DNA of 40,800 bases, taken from Pseudomonadota bacterium (lineage in GTDB: Bacteria > Pseudomonadota > Gammaproteobacteria > Burkholderiales > SG8-39). The notes below the pieces were generated by a model, which saw nothing but the letters and a program-made list of their open reading frames with translations, had not been told where the DNA came from and did no database searches. The translations under genes were made by a program, and so were the position numbers. Location of the stretch: the NCBI GenBank assembly GCA_026399375.1, contig JAPLRD010000313.1, forward strand, positions 1 to 40,800. Reading direction: 5' to 3'. Below are positions 33,834-40,800 of the stretch, in pieces. Numbering within the stretch: the first letter of the stretch is position 1; every line of letters begins with the position of its first letter.

Positions 33834-33888
33834 GTTTCCAAACAGCCTAGGGCACTTTGACGATGTTTCCAAACAGCCTAGGGCACTT
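33834..33888. promoter_or_regulatory. pair of 24-bp direct repeats, candidate operator or iterons
   Basis: A 24-bp sequence (core CCAAACAGCCTAGGGCACTT) occurs twice, at 33834-33857 and 33865-33888, offset by 31 bp, i.e. close to three helical turns. It lies between the HTH gene's stop and the AlpA-like start, where the promoter of the replication operon should be. Likely a binding site for an element-encoded regulator or initiator. Confidence 0.75.
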
Positions 33889-33902
33889 GGGAAAATACTT
33901 GT

Positions 33903-34538
33903 CTACCCTTTCTGATTCTTGATCCGTTTGATCGAGTTGTAGATCGTTTGTCGCGACACGCCGTATTCACCTGCCCAGGCTTTTACGGGCGGGCGGTCCC
34001 CACGCGCGAAACATGCGCGGATGAGATCATCGAGGTCTGGGCGTTCGTACTTTTTTCTTGTCGCCTTGCCGCCCGCCTTCGCGCCCGCTGCAATGCGCTC
34101 TTGCCAGCGCTGTTTTCTTTCAAGAGTCTTCGGCAGCTCGTCGTACATCGAACACGCGGCAGCATACGCAATAAATTCAATCCAAGATAATCGAAGACCG
34201 TCGGCCAATTCGCTTGCCACGTGTGAGTCCATTGAGTTGCCTTCGCTCAATGCCAAGTTCTGAATTAGATTTTCGACCGTAGTGCGAAACGAATCTGTCG
34301 CCGGGTATTCCAGCGCATTGAAGCCGCGGCCGCTCTCGTGCAATCGGTCAATGAAGCAATCTATGGGCGCCAACAACAGGTCACGCAGGCTTTCCGAAAG
34401 GCCGGATCTGTAACTAATTGGCGCCGGATCGTTGGTCTGTCGGACTAGATCGCAGACGTGGTCCATCTCGAAAATGTCAAAGAGGCGAAATAGCATTTCG
34501 TCGCCAAGTTTGTACATCGCGGACGCGGCTTTCTTCAC
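33903..34538 (-). CDS. hypothetical element protein with C-terminal helix-turn-helix
   Basis: 211 residues from a GTG at 34538 that overlaps the integrase stop (GTGA). The N-terminal 150 residues are helical and unlike anything I recognise. Then comes a basic linker 'AGAKAGGKATRKKYERPDLDD' and a Hin-type helix-turn-helix 'PVKAWAGEYGVSRQTIYNSIKRIKNQ'. Probably a regulator of the element and a candidate to bind the direct repeats just downstream. Coupled to integrase translation. Confidence 0.75.
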   Translation of the reverse strand: MKKAASAMYKLGDEMLFRLFDIFEMDHVCDLVRQTNDPAPISYRSGLSESLRDLLLAPIDCFIDRLHESGRGFNALEYPATDSFRTTVENLIQNLALSEGNSMDSHVASELADGLRLSWIEFIAYAAACSMYDELPKTLERKQRWQERIAAGAKAGGKATRKKYERPDLDDLIRACFARGDRPPVKAWAGEYGVSRQTIYNSIKRIKNQKG

Positions 34539-35587
34539 GCAATATCGCCCATGACGCGATCAACCAGGCGTGAGGTGCCGGCGTTGGAAATGTGCGAGTA
34601 GCGCAGGGTCATCGCCAGACCCTTGTGGCCGAGCAGCGTCGCGACCTCGGCGAGGTTAGCGCCGTTTTGCACCATCGCAGAACCGCAGGAATGGCGTAGG
34701 TCGTGGAAGCGAAAATTTTCAATCTTCGCGCGGGTGATGGCAGTGTGCCATGCGCGCGTTACATCGACCGGGAACACGCGCGCCCAGAGGCGGTACTGCT
34801 CGGGGGTGTAGGGCGCAACGAGCGGTGCGCGTTGCGCAAGGCGCGCGGCGAGTAATGCGCAAACTGGCATTGTGAGCGGCACGCCGCGCGCGTCGCCATT
34901 CTTGGTTCTTGGGATTATGGCCCAACGTCGCGCGAGATCGACCTGCGCCCATTTGAGGCCGGCGACCTCGCCTTTGCGCGCGCCCGTGGTCAACGCGAAC
35001 AGCACGAACGCGTATAGATCGGCTTGCTCCGATGCCTTGCACGCATCGAGCAGCGCCGTGCGCTCGTTGTCCAAGAGAAAGCGCACCACTTCGTTTGAAG
35101 CCTTCGGTTTGGTGACACGTGTGCAGGGGTTCGCCTCCATGACGCGCATTTCCTTGACGGCGAGCGCGAATAGGCGCCCGAGCTCGATCAGGTAATTGCG
35201 GACGGTGGCCGAGGAGCGCGGCTTGCTGGTTTTGTGGTTATGCCCGCGACAGTCGGCGCCGAGGAGCAGATTGCGGTGCGAGGCGATCAGTTCGGGCGTA
35301 ATCTTTTCGAGGCGCAGGTCGCCCAGGTGCTCGCGCCAGTAGGCGAAGGCAGAGGCCGTAGGATTGGTCAAACGGGGCAAGGCGTCGTCGAGGAGTTGGG
35401 CGAGGGTCATGCCCTTGGCGGATGCGAGAGTACCGCCCTTGGCGGCTGATTCGGTGCGCGCGGCCCAGAGTTCCGCTGCGAGCTTGGTGCGGAAGGATTT
35501 AGTGCGCGATGGGTAGCCCACGACCCTGACCATTGCGTCCCAGGAAGTGCTGCCGTCGCCGTTGCGGCGTTTGTTGAAACTGGCCAT
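34535..35587 (-). CDS. tyrosine-family site-specific integrase
   Basis: 350 residues from the ATG at 35587, with AAGGAG about 10 nt upstream. The frame stays open to 35686, but the conserved start 'MASFNKRRNGDGSTSWDAMVRV' is here. A core-binding SAM-like domain (about 60-155) precedes the catalytic domain with Arg204 (TGARKGE), Lys229, His295-x-x-Arg298 (HDLRHS), His321 (LLGHKG) and nucleophile Tyr330 (LRYSH). All residues are present, so it should be active. It sits 113 nt from the 3' end of tRNA-fMet, the presumed attachment site. Confidence 0.95.
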   Translation of the reverse strand: MASFNKRRNGDGSTSWDAMVRVVGYPSRTKSFRTKLAAELWAARTESAAKGGTLASAKGMTLAQLLDDALPRLTNPTASAFAYWREHLGDLRLEKITPELIASHRNLLLGADCRGHNHKTSKPRSSATVRNYLIELGRLFALAVKEMRVMEANPCTRVTKPKASNEVVRFLLDNERTALLDACKASEQADLYAFVLFALTTGARKGEVAGLKWAQVDLARRWAIIPRTKNGDARGVPLTMPVCALLAARLAQRAPLVAPYTPEQYRLWARVFPVDVTRAWHTAITRAKIENFRFHDLRHSCGSAMVQNGANLAEVATLLGHKGLAMTLRYSHISNAGTSRLVDRVMGDIA

Positions 35588-35633
35588 ATCTGCAATCTCC
35601 TTTGTCTCGTTGGTGCCAGCCAATGAGAGGGAA

Positions 35634-35688
35634 ACTGCAGAATCTGCAGAGAAATTGCAGAATTGCCTTTTCGGAAAACTCTGCAAGT
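35634..35688. promoter_or_regulatory. cluster of TGCAGA repeats, candidate integrase arm-type sites
   Basis: CTGCAGAAT (35635), CTGCAGAGA (35644), TTGCAGAAT (35655) and CTGCAAGT (35681) lie between the integrase start and the tRNA. Spacing of the first three is 9 and 11 bp. Location and repetition fit arm-type binding sites of a tyrosine integrase or an excisionase site. Confidence 0.45.
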
Positions 35689-35699
35689 CCTTGATTCTT

Positions 35700-35776
<77 letters not shown>

Positions 35777-35819
35777 TCCGTGTCCGTGAATGGATAAAAA
35801 TGCCCATCACAGAAGCGAG

Positions 35820-35849
35820 ATTATAGCCCGAATTCGAATGGGGTGTCAA
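35820..35849 (-). promoter_or_regulatory. sigma70 promoter of tRNA-fMet
   Basis: Minus strand TTGACA (35844-35849), 18-nt spacer, TATAAT (35820-35825). Both boxes are perfect consensus. The predicted start is about 36 nt before the mature tRNA 5' end. Confidence 0.9.
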
Positions 35850-35885
35850 ACCTAAAAGCTAACTGGCAGCAGAAATCCGCCTAAA

Positions 35886-35903
35886 TGCAGGCATACGCCT
35901 GCA
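35886..35903 (-). terminator. hairpin after the NitT/TauT-type permease gene
   Basis: TGCAGGC, loop GTAT (minus strand), GCCTGCA, then ATTTAGG: seven pairs, 25 nt after the permease stop, but with only a weak U-run. It may end the operon or only stabilise the 3' end. Confidence 0.45.
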
Positions 35904-35927
35904 CTACAAGTACCTTATGCATGCCAG

Positions 35928-36749
35928 CTAAATGCTGCGCTCGGTCTCGCCAGCACTGGGGCGCCACACCAGCAGACGCTTCTCAACCACGCTGACGACT
36001 GCATCCAGCGCCAGCGCGAATCCCGTAAGCACGATGATGCCCGCGAACACGGTATTGATGTCGAACACGCCTTCTGCCTGCAGAATAAGGTAGCCCACGC
36101 CGCGTGCGGACCCCAGATACTCCCCGACTACTGCTCCGACGAAGGCGAGCCCTACCGAATTATGAAGGCTGGCGAATACCCAGCTGGTGGCGCTTGGCAG
36201 ATACACGTGCCGCAACAGTTGCCGCTTGCTCGCGCCGAGCATGCGCACATTGGCCAGCACTACCGGGCTCACTTCGCGCACACCCTGGTAGACATTGAAG
36301 AACACGATGAAAAACACCAGCGTCACGCCCAACGCCACTTTGGACCAGATTCCGAGGCCGAACCAGATCGCAAAGATAGGCGCGAGAATCACGCGCGGCA
36401 TGGAGTTGGCCGCCTTGATATAAGGGTCGCAGATGGCCGAAGCCATCGGGCTAAGAGCGAGCCACAGCCCGACGAGCAAACCGAGCGCGGTGCCGATTGC
36501 GAACGCGAGCATGGTCTCGAGCAGTGTCACGCCCAGATGCTCGTAGATGCTGCCCGAGGCGAACCACTCCCAGATGCGCGAGAGCACCTTCTGCGGCTCG
36601 CCGAAGAAGAACGCCGCCTGATTCGCGTCGTCGAAATACAGCGGCGGCAAAAGTGCCGGGCTGGTGAGCGCATACCAGAGGAGAAATGTCGCCACCAGCA
36701 CTAGCAACTGGTAGAGGCGCAGCCTGCCGTTAGCGTTGTTGCTGGACAT
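35928..36749 (-). CDS. NitT/TauT/SsuC-type ABC transporter permease
   Basis: A 273-residue inner-membrane permease with about six helices. The N-terminal helix ('LYQLLVLVATFLLWYALTSPALLPP') is followed by the BPD_transp_1 domain with the docking loop 'MLGASKRQLLRHVYLPSATSWVFASL' near residues 170-195. Its start overlaps the ATPase end by 20 nt. Together with the ATPase and binding protein upstream it makes a complete SsuABC/TauABC-like importer. Confidence 0.92.
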   Translation of the reverse strand: MSSNNANGRLRLYQLLVLVATFLLWYALTSPALLPPLYFDDANQAAFFFGEPQKVLSRIWEWFASGSIYEHLGVTLLETMLAFAIGTALGLLVGLWLALSPMASAICDPYIKAANSMPRVILAPIFAIWFGLGIWSKVALGVTLVFFIVFFNVYQGVREVSPVVLANVRMLGASKRQLLRHVYLPSATSWVFASLHNSVGLAFVGAVVGEYLGSARGVGYLILQAEGVFDINTVFAGIIVLTGFALALDAVVSVVEKRLLVWRPSAGETERSI

Positions 36750-37533
36750 AGCCCTTCAACACCTCCTGTTTCATGGTGCGCCAGATCTGCGCATGCAGTT
36801 CGATGAAGTGCGGTGTCAGGCGGATTTCGGCGACATCGCGCGGACGCTCCAGATCGATCCTGTACTCGCCGATCGGATGCGTCTCCGGCCCGGCCGACAG
36901 CACCACCACGCGATCGGAGAGCGCAATCGCCTCCTCCAGGTCGTGCGTGATGAACACCACCGATTTGCGTTCGGCCGACCATAGATCGAGCAGTTCATTT
37001 TCCATCAACTGCCGCGTCTGCACGTCGAGTGCCGAGAACGGTTCATCCATGAGCAGAATCTGCGGATTCAGGATGAATGTCTGCGCGAGGGACACGCGTT
37101 TTCGCATCCCGCCAGATAATTGGTGCGGATAGCGATTGCCAAAGCCCGTCAGTCCAACCCGTCTCAGCCAGTCGTTGCCGCGTTCGACCGCTTCGCCTCG
37201 CTCCACTCCGCGAAATTCGAGCCCGACGATGACATTGTCGAGCGCGCTGCGCCAGGGCATCAAGGCCTCCGCCTGGAACAGATATCCGGCGCGATTATTG
37301 ATGCCTGCGAGACGCTCGCCGAACACGCTGACCGAGCCGCTGGAAGGCTGGAGCAGGCCTGCCGCGACGTTGAGCAACGTGGATTTGCCGCATCCCGTGG
37401 GCCCGACTACGCATACGAACTCGCCCTCGTCCGCCACCAGGGTCGTGTCCTTGACCGCGGTGTAGCGCTGGCTTCTGTCGTCGCGCGAAATGAAAGTACA
37501 GCTGATGTTTTCCAGTAAAAGCGCGTGATTCAT
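36730..37533 (-). CDS. NitT/TauT/SsuB-type ABC transporter ATP-binding protein
   Basis: 267 residues. Walker A is GPTGCGKST (about 44-52), the Q-loop lies at 'YLFQAEALMPWRSALDNV', the signature is LSGGMRKR, Walker B LLMDEPFSALD, and the H-loop 'VVFITHDLEEAIALSDRVVVL'. All motifs are intact and the family is recognised by the closely spaced 'MPWRSALDNV' and 'LEEAIALSDRV'. Powers uptake with the permease that follows. The binding-protein gene lies 118 nt upstream. Confidence 0.93.
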   Translation of the reverse strand: MNHALLLENISCTFISRDDRSQRYTAVKDTTLVADEGEFVCVVGPTGCGKSTLLNVAAGLLQPSSGSVSVFGERLAGINNRAGYLFQAEALMPWRSALDNVIVGLEFRGVERGEAVERGNDWLRRVGLTGFGNRYPHQLSGGMRKRVSLAQTFILNPQILLMDEPFSALDVQTRQLMENELLDLWSAERKSVVFITHDLEEAIALSDRVVVLSAGPETHPIGEYRIDLERPRDVAEIRLTPHFIELHAQIWRTMKQEVLKGYVQQQR

Positions 37534-37651
37534 GCTTGGCTAGCAACACGGAGCACAGCTTGCGCGGTTACGCACCGCGATGGCACACAGCCCGCAGACG
37601 AAGTGGTCACGCGATGTTGCGCGAGCGAGTTCTGGCCGCCCGGGATCGGCA

Positions 37652-38668
37652 TCATTTGTATTTTGCGTTTGCCTTCTTCACGAACTCGTTGGTGTAGGTA
37701 AGCTCGAGTTTGATCTCATTCGGTTTCACTTCCGGATTGAATCCGGGCAGCACCTTGAGCGTGGTCTTGGGACCCGCGTCCGCTATGAACCCGTCGGGGG
37801 AAAAAGCCTCCCTGACCTTGCTGAACGAAAACAAGTAGAGCGCCTTGTCCCCCAGCAGATAGGTTTCAGGCACGGTCTTGAGAATGTCCTGCGGCGATGC
37901 TTGCTGCAGCCATTTGTCGGCGCGAACGATGGCGTTGGTCAGAGCCTGGGTCGTGTTCGGATGGTTGCGCACGAATGCAATCGGCGCATACAGGCAGGCG
38001 GCCGGCATGGGCCCGCCGAACACTTGCTCGGTGCCCGTGAGCGTGCGCGTGTCGGCGATGATCCTGACCGAGCCGTCCTGCTCCAGTTTGGTCATGATCG
38101 GATCGGTATTGGAGATGGCGTCGATCTGCCCGCTTTTCATGGCGGCGATCGCACCGGCACCGGTGCCGACGCCGACGATGGAAACATCGGAGGGTTTCAG
38201 CCCTTCCCTGGCCAGCATCTGATTGATCAGCATATTGGTGCTGGAACCCGGGGCCGAGACGCCGATCTTCATGCCCTTCAGATCCTTCGCGGACTTGTAC
38301 GCAGCCGCCTTGGCGCTTGCGATCCCCACCGACAACTGCGGCGCACGCCCCATCAACGCAAAACACTGCAGAATCTGATTCTTCGCCTGCATGTTGATGG
38401 TGTGCTCGTACGCGCCGGAAACCACGTCGGCGCTGCCACCGACCACGGCACGCAGAGCCTGCGAGCCGCCGGCAAAATCGCTGATCGTGACATCCAGGCC
38501 CTCGGCTTTGAAATAGCCGAGTTGTTCGGCGATGGTCAGCGGCAGGTAATAGAAAGCCGCCTTGCCGCCGACCGCGATGTGCACCTTGGCCTTTTCCAAC
38601 GCACCTTGTGCCGGCAGCGCCAACGCGAGGACGGCTGCAGATAGCGCCAGTCTGATCCATTGCGACAT
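37652..38668 (-). CDS. NitT/TauT-type ABC transporter substrate-binding protein
   Basis: 338 residues from the ATG at 38668, preceded by AAGGAGG (strong site). The signal peptide spans residues 1-22 ('LALSAAVLALALPAQG'). The NMT1/SsuA-like fold follows with 'AAFYYLPLTIAEQLGYFKAEGLDVTISDFAGGSQALRAVVGGSADVVSGAYEH' and 'LKGMKIGVSAPGSSTNMLINQML'. The ligand is a small anion, sulphonate, aromatic acid or similar; it cannot be told from sequence. First gene of the importer operon. Confidence 0.92.
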   Translation of the reverse strand: MSQWIRLALSAAVLALALPAQGALEKAKVHIAVGGKAAFYYLPLTIAEQLGYFKAEGLDVTISDFAGGSQALRAVVGGSADVVSGAYEHTINMQAKNQILQCFALMGRAPQLSVGIASAKAAAYKSAKDLKGMKIGVSAPGSSTNMLINQMLAREGLKPSDVSIVGVGTGAGAIAAMKSGQIDAISNTDPIMTKLEQDGSVRIIADTRTLTGTEQVFGGPMPAACLYAPIAFVRNHPNTTQALTNAIVRADKWLQQASPQDILKTVPETYLLGDKALYLFSFSKVREAFSPDGFIADAGPKTTLKVLPGFNPEVKPNEIKLELTYTNEFVKKANAKYK

Positions 38669-38697
38669 TTCCAGCCTCCTTCGATGCGTGCAACTAT

Positions 38698-38826
38698 TCA
38701 CCGGTGCTCAGTTCGTCGAGCGCTCTGATAGTCGAGTTTGATGCTCACACAGCCACTACGGACTGTCAACGCGCCGCTCTCGTCCTTGAGCTCGTACGGC
38801 GGGCGCAGGATCTGATAGTCGGCCAT
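38698..38826 (-). CDS. possible 42-residue ORF after recR
   Basis: ATG at 38826, 40 nt after the recR stop, with AGGG about 10 nt upstream; TGA at 38698-38700. The product starts 'MADYQILRPPYELKDESGALTV' and ends in a basic tail. It looks like the N-terminus of something larger cut short. No homology recognised. Could be a remnant. Confidence 0.3.
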   Translation of the reverse strand: MADYQILRPPYELKDESGALTVRSGCVSIKLDYQSARRTEHR

Positions 38827-38866
38827 TCACGCGCCCTGTCCGCCGGCGCCTTCATTTCGCCGTGCG

Positions 38867-39463
38867 TTACATCGGCCTGCGTTCGACCACCGCCTGCGCC
38901 AGCGTGCCGCTGTCGACGTATTCGAGTTCGCCGCCCACCGGCACGCCGCGTGCGATGCGGCTCACTTTGACATCACGGCTGCGCAGCATTTCGCCGATGT
39001 AATGCGCGGTGGCTTCGCCTTCGTTGGTGAAATTGGTCGCCAGAACGACTTCGCGCACTACGCCGTCGGTGGCGCGCGCGAGCAGGCGCTCCAGACCGAT
39101 CTGCTTCGGCCCGATGCCGTCGAGCGGCGACAGCCGCCCCATGAGCACGAAATACATTCCCGGAAATGCCAGCGTCTGCTCCATCATCAGCAGGTCCGCA
39201 GGGGTTTCGACCACGGCCAGCAGCGAAGCGTCGCGGCGCGGCGAACTGCACAGCGCACAGATTTCATCCTCGGTGAAGCTGTTGCACTTGGCGCATCGGC
39301 GGATGCTGTGCAGCGCCGCGCCTATGCTCCCGCACAGTTTCTGCGCCCCGTCGCGGTCGTACTGCAGCAGGTGATAGGCCATGCGCTGCGCCGATTTCGG
39401 GCCCACGCCGGGAAGGCAGCGCAAGGCTTCTATCAAGGCTTCAAGGGAGGACGGCGGTTTCAT
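38867..39463 (-). CDS. recR: recombination mediator protein RecR
   Basis: 198 residues. The N-terminal helix-hairpin-helix has '[20 protein letters not shown]', the zinc finger cysteines are at 57, 60, 69 and 72, and the Toprim domain from about 80 includes '[17 protein letters not shown]' and '[15 protein letters not shown]'. The C-terminal '[25 protein letters not shown]' is the conserved end. RecR works with RecO to load RecA at gaps. Third gene of the dnaX-ybaB-recR cluster, the usual order in proteobacteria. Confidence 0.97.
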   Translation of the reverse strand: MKPPSSLEALIEALRCLPGVGPKSAQRMAYHLLQYDRDGAQKLCGSIGAALHSIRRCAKCNSFTEDEICALCSSPRRDASLLAVVETPADLLMMEQTLAFPGMYFVLMGRLSPLDGIGPKQIGLERLLARATDGVVREVVLATNFTNEGEATAHYIGEMLRSRDVKVSRIARGVPVGGELEYVDSGTLAQAVVERRPM

Positions 39464-39538
39464 CGGGGCGCGGGACCTGCATTGGCAAAACGAAATCGAG
39501 GAAGGGCGCTATTGCCCTCGACCTTCCTGGTCAAGGCG

Positions 39539-39865
39539 TCAGAACGGAAGTTTCATTCCCGGCGGCAAACCCATGCCCGCCGTGAAGCCGCTCATCTTCT
39601 CCTGCACAGTGGCCTCCACGCGCCGTACGGCATCGTTCACGGCGGCCGCGACCAGGTCTTCCAGCATCTCCTTGTCGTCCCCTACGAGGGACGGATCGAT
39701 GCTGATCCGTTTCACATCGTGCTTGCAGGTCATCACCACCTTGACCATGCCCGCGCCCGATTGCCCCTCGACTTCCACGGTCGCAAGCTGCTCCTGCATC
39801 TTGCGCATGTTTTCCTGCATCTGCTGGGCCTGTTTCATCAGGCCGGCCAACTGACCTTTCATCAT
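39539..39865 (-). CDS. ybaB: YbaB/EbfC nucleoid-associated protein
   Basis: About 108 residues: N-terminal helix '[25 protein letters not shown]', central sheet '[33 protein letters not shown]', then '[20 protein letters not shown]' and a Gly/Met/Pro-rich tail '[10 protein letters not shown]'. Dimeric DNA-binding protein. Several starts are possible (GTG 39868, ATG 39865); AGGAG lies 8 nt before the ATG at 39865, which I use. Lies between dnaX and recR. Confidence 0.95.
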   Translation of the reverse strand: MMKGQLAGLMKQAQQMQENMRKMQEQLATVEVEGQSGAGMVKVVMTCKHDVKRISIDPSLVGDDKEMLEDLVAAAVNDAVRRVEATVQEKMSGFTAGMGLPPGMKLPF

Positions 39866-39965
39866 CACGCGATCTCCTGCTGGTTTTTCCGAAATACCGC
39901 GAAGGGGGCGCCAGGCCCCTCAGTTCCATTGGTCAAGCGCCGCAACAGACCTTCTCTTGCGGCGG

Positions 39966-40800
39966 CTAAGTGGGTTTGACCGAATCCCCGACGATGGTCG
40001 CGTCGAAGGTATCCATCAGTCCGCGCACGAACGCGTCGCTCTCTATCGACTCCTGCGCCTTGCCTTGGCGCGCCTGGCGCTCGCTCTGTGCCTGCACCGC
40101 TGCCGTATTGCCGCTGATTTCCCCGATCACGATCTTGAGCGCGATGGGCTTGCCGAAGTGCTCCTTCAGCGCTTCGCGCAGCTTGTCCTGATACACCTTC
40201 TCCGCCAGAGGCTTGTCGGCGAACGTCAGCCCCAGCTCTATGCTCTCGCCATCGAAGCTGCGCAGCTCGCTCTTTTGCACGAGCTGTTTGGTGAGCGCGC
40301 CGACCTTGAGCTGCTTCGCAAGTGCCGGCCAGTTCCCGTCGAACGCCTTGGCCGGCGCAGACCGATCCGCAACAGCGCTGCGCGCCGCCGGAACTGCAGG
40401 GGCCGACGCACCGGGCGCCTTCGCAGCTGCGGGCCGCAGGATTGCAGCCTCAGGCTTTTTTTTTGCCGCCGGCGCAGGCGCGGCGGCACCTGCCTCGATC
40501 GGCCTGAATGCCAGCATCCGCATCAGGCTCATGGTAAAACGGGCGTACTCATCCGGCGCCAGCGTCAGATCGCGCCGGGCGTGCAATGAAATCTGGTAAT
40601 AAAGCTGCAGTTCTTCGGCATCGAACTGCTGCGCCAGAGAGAGGATGCGCTCGCGCTCCGGCAGGTCCGGCCCCAGCGCGTCGGGCGCGCCCTGCGCCAG
40701 CGCGATCTGATGCAGCAGCGTCGCCAGGTCCTGCAGCGCGCCGTCGAAAGACAGGCTGCGCGACTCCATTTCATCTGCGACGGCAAGCATCGCCTTGATG
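39966..40800 (-). CDS. dnaX: DNA polymerase III subunit tau/gamma, C-terminal part (gene runs off the window)
   Basis: At least 278 residues of DnaX with the start beyond the right edge. It contains the domain III helical bundle ('SFDGALQDLATLLHQIALAQG' and 'QFDAEELQLYYQISLHARRDL', 'YARFTMSLMRMLAFRP'), then an Ala/Pro/Lys linker and the tau-specific C-terminal domain ('NWPALAKQLKVGALTKQLVQKSELRS') that contacts the alpha subunit. A run of nine A (minus strand, 40456-40464) in the linker followed by G contains the slippery A AAA AAG in the proper frame, with TGA in the -1 frame at 40450-40452, so a short gamma form is probably made. Confidence 0.95.
   Translation of the reverse strand, partial: IKAMLAVADEMESRSLSFDGALQDLATLLHQIALAQGAPDALGPDLPERERILSLAQQFDAEELQLYYQISLHARRDLTLAPDEYARFTMSLMRMLAFRPIEAGAAAPAPAAKKKPEAAILRPAAAKAPGASAPAVPAARSAVADRSAPAKAFDGNWPALAKQLKVGALTKQLVQKSELRSFDGESIELGLTFADKPLAEKVYQDKLREALKEHFGKPIALKIVIGEISGNTAAVQAQSERQARQGKAQESIESDAFVRGLMDTFDATIVGDSVKPT
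40450..40464 (-). promoter_or_regulatory. dnaX programmed frameshift / slippage site
   Basis: Zero frame GCA AAA AAA AAG CCT GAG. After a -1 shift the ribosome reads GCC TGA, adding Ala and stopping at 40450-40452. A small hairpin (CTGCG-GCC-CGCAG) lies about 10 nt downstream. The A9 run would also allow RNA polymerase slippage. Resembles the E. coli ribosomal frameshift and the Thermus transcriptional slippage sites in dnaX. Confidence 0.7.

Noticed and set aside
33834-33888. CRISPR-like repeats
   Set aside because: Only two copies, a 7-bp gap between them, and no cas genes in the window.
38704-38970. Plus-strand frame over the recR 3' end
   Set aside because: Overlaps recR antisense and has no start signal.

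Overview
The window looks like a chromosomal segment of a high-GC betaproteobacterium, most probably of the order Burkholderiales. The pointers are two Bug/TctC-type solute-binding proteins, the dnaX-ybaB-recR order, the wealth of orphan periplasmic binding proteins and the style of the regulators. The assignment is inferred from gene content only.

Layout. 1-2.6 kb: small accessory genes on the minus strand: a DUF4160/DUF2442 overlapping pair, an IHF-beta-like gene without a normal start codon, and two conserved hypotheticals. 3.0-17.4 kb: a long minus-strand catabolic block. Read from its promoter end (17.4 kb) it is hyuA2, hyuB2 (frameshifted), a Bug binding protein, hyuA1, hyuB1, then a Dpp/Opp-type importer (permease, permease, ATPase, a second ATPase broken by an out-of-frame deletion, binding protein). 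A divergent LysR regulator sits at 17.6 kb with a good promoter and a T-N11-A box. The block would import a peptide- or hydantoin-like compound and open its ring with ATP. 18.8-19.2 kb: a small secreted cupin-like protein with a clear terminator. 19.9-23.8 kb: an orphan ABC-type binding protein, a hybrid sensor kinase, and a tail-to-tail LuxR-type response regulator. 24.4-26.2 kb: an orphan Bug protein followed at once by a methyltransferase. 26.6-30.2 kb: small hypotheticals, a secreted protein of 60-bp tandem repeats, an AraC regulator, and an unusual ORF joining a uracil-DNA-glycosylase-like domain to an RseA-like anti-sigma domain.

31.0-35.7 kb: a compact integrated mobile element abutting the 3' end of an intact tRNA-fMet gene: tyrosine integrase, helix-turn-helix protein, AlpA-like protein, a 35-residue zinc-ribbon peptide, a primase-type zinc-finger protein, a RepA-like ATPase and a TubC-like protein. 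Most of these genes overlap by 4-11 nt. The element carries its own direct repeats, hairpins and possible integrase arm sites. Its far (left) end could not be located.

35.9-38.7 kb: a NitT/TauT/SsuABC-like importer. 38.9-40.8 kb: the housekeeping cluster recR, ybaB and the 3' part of dnaX, which carries an A9 slippery run followed by a -1-frame stop, the hallmark of tau/gamma programmed frameshifting.

Three lesions (IHF start codon, dppF deletion, hyuB2 insertion) suggest decay in the left half, unless they are sequence errors.
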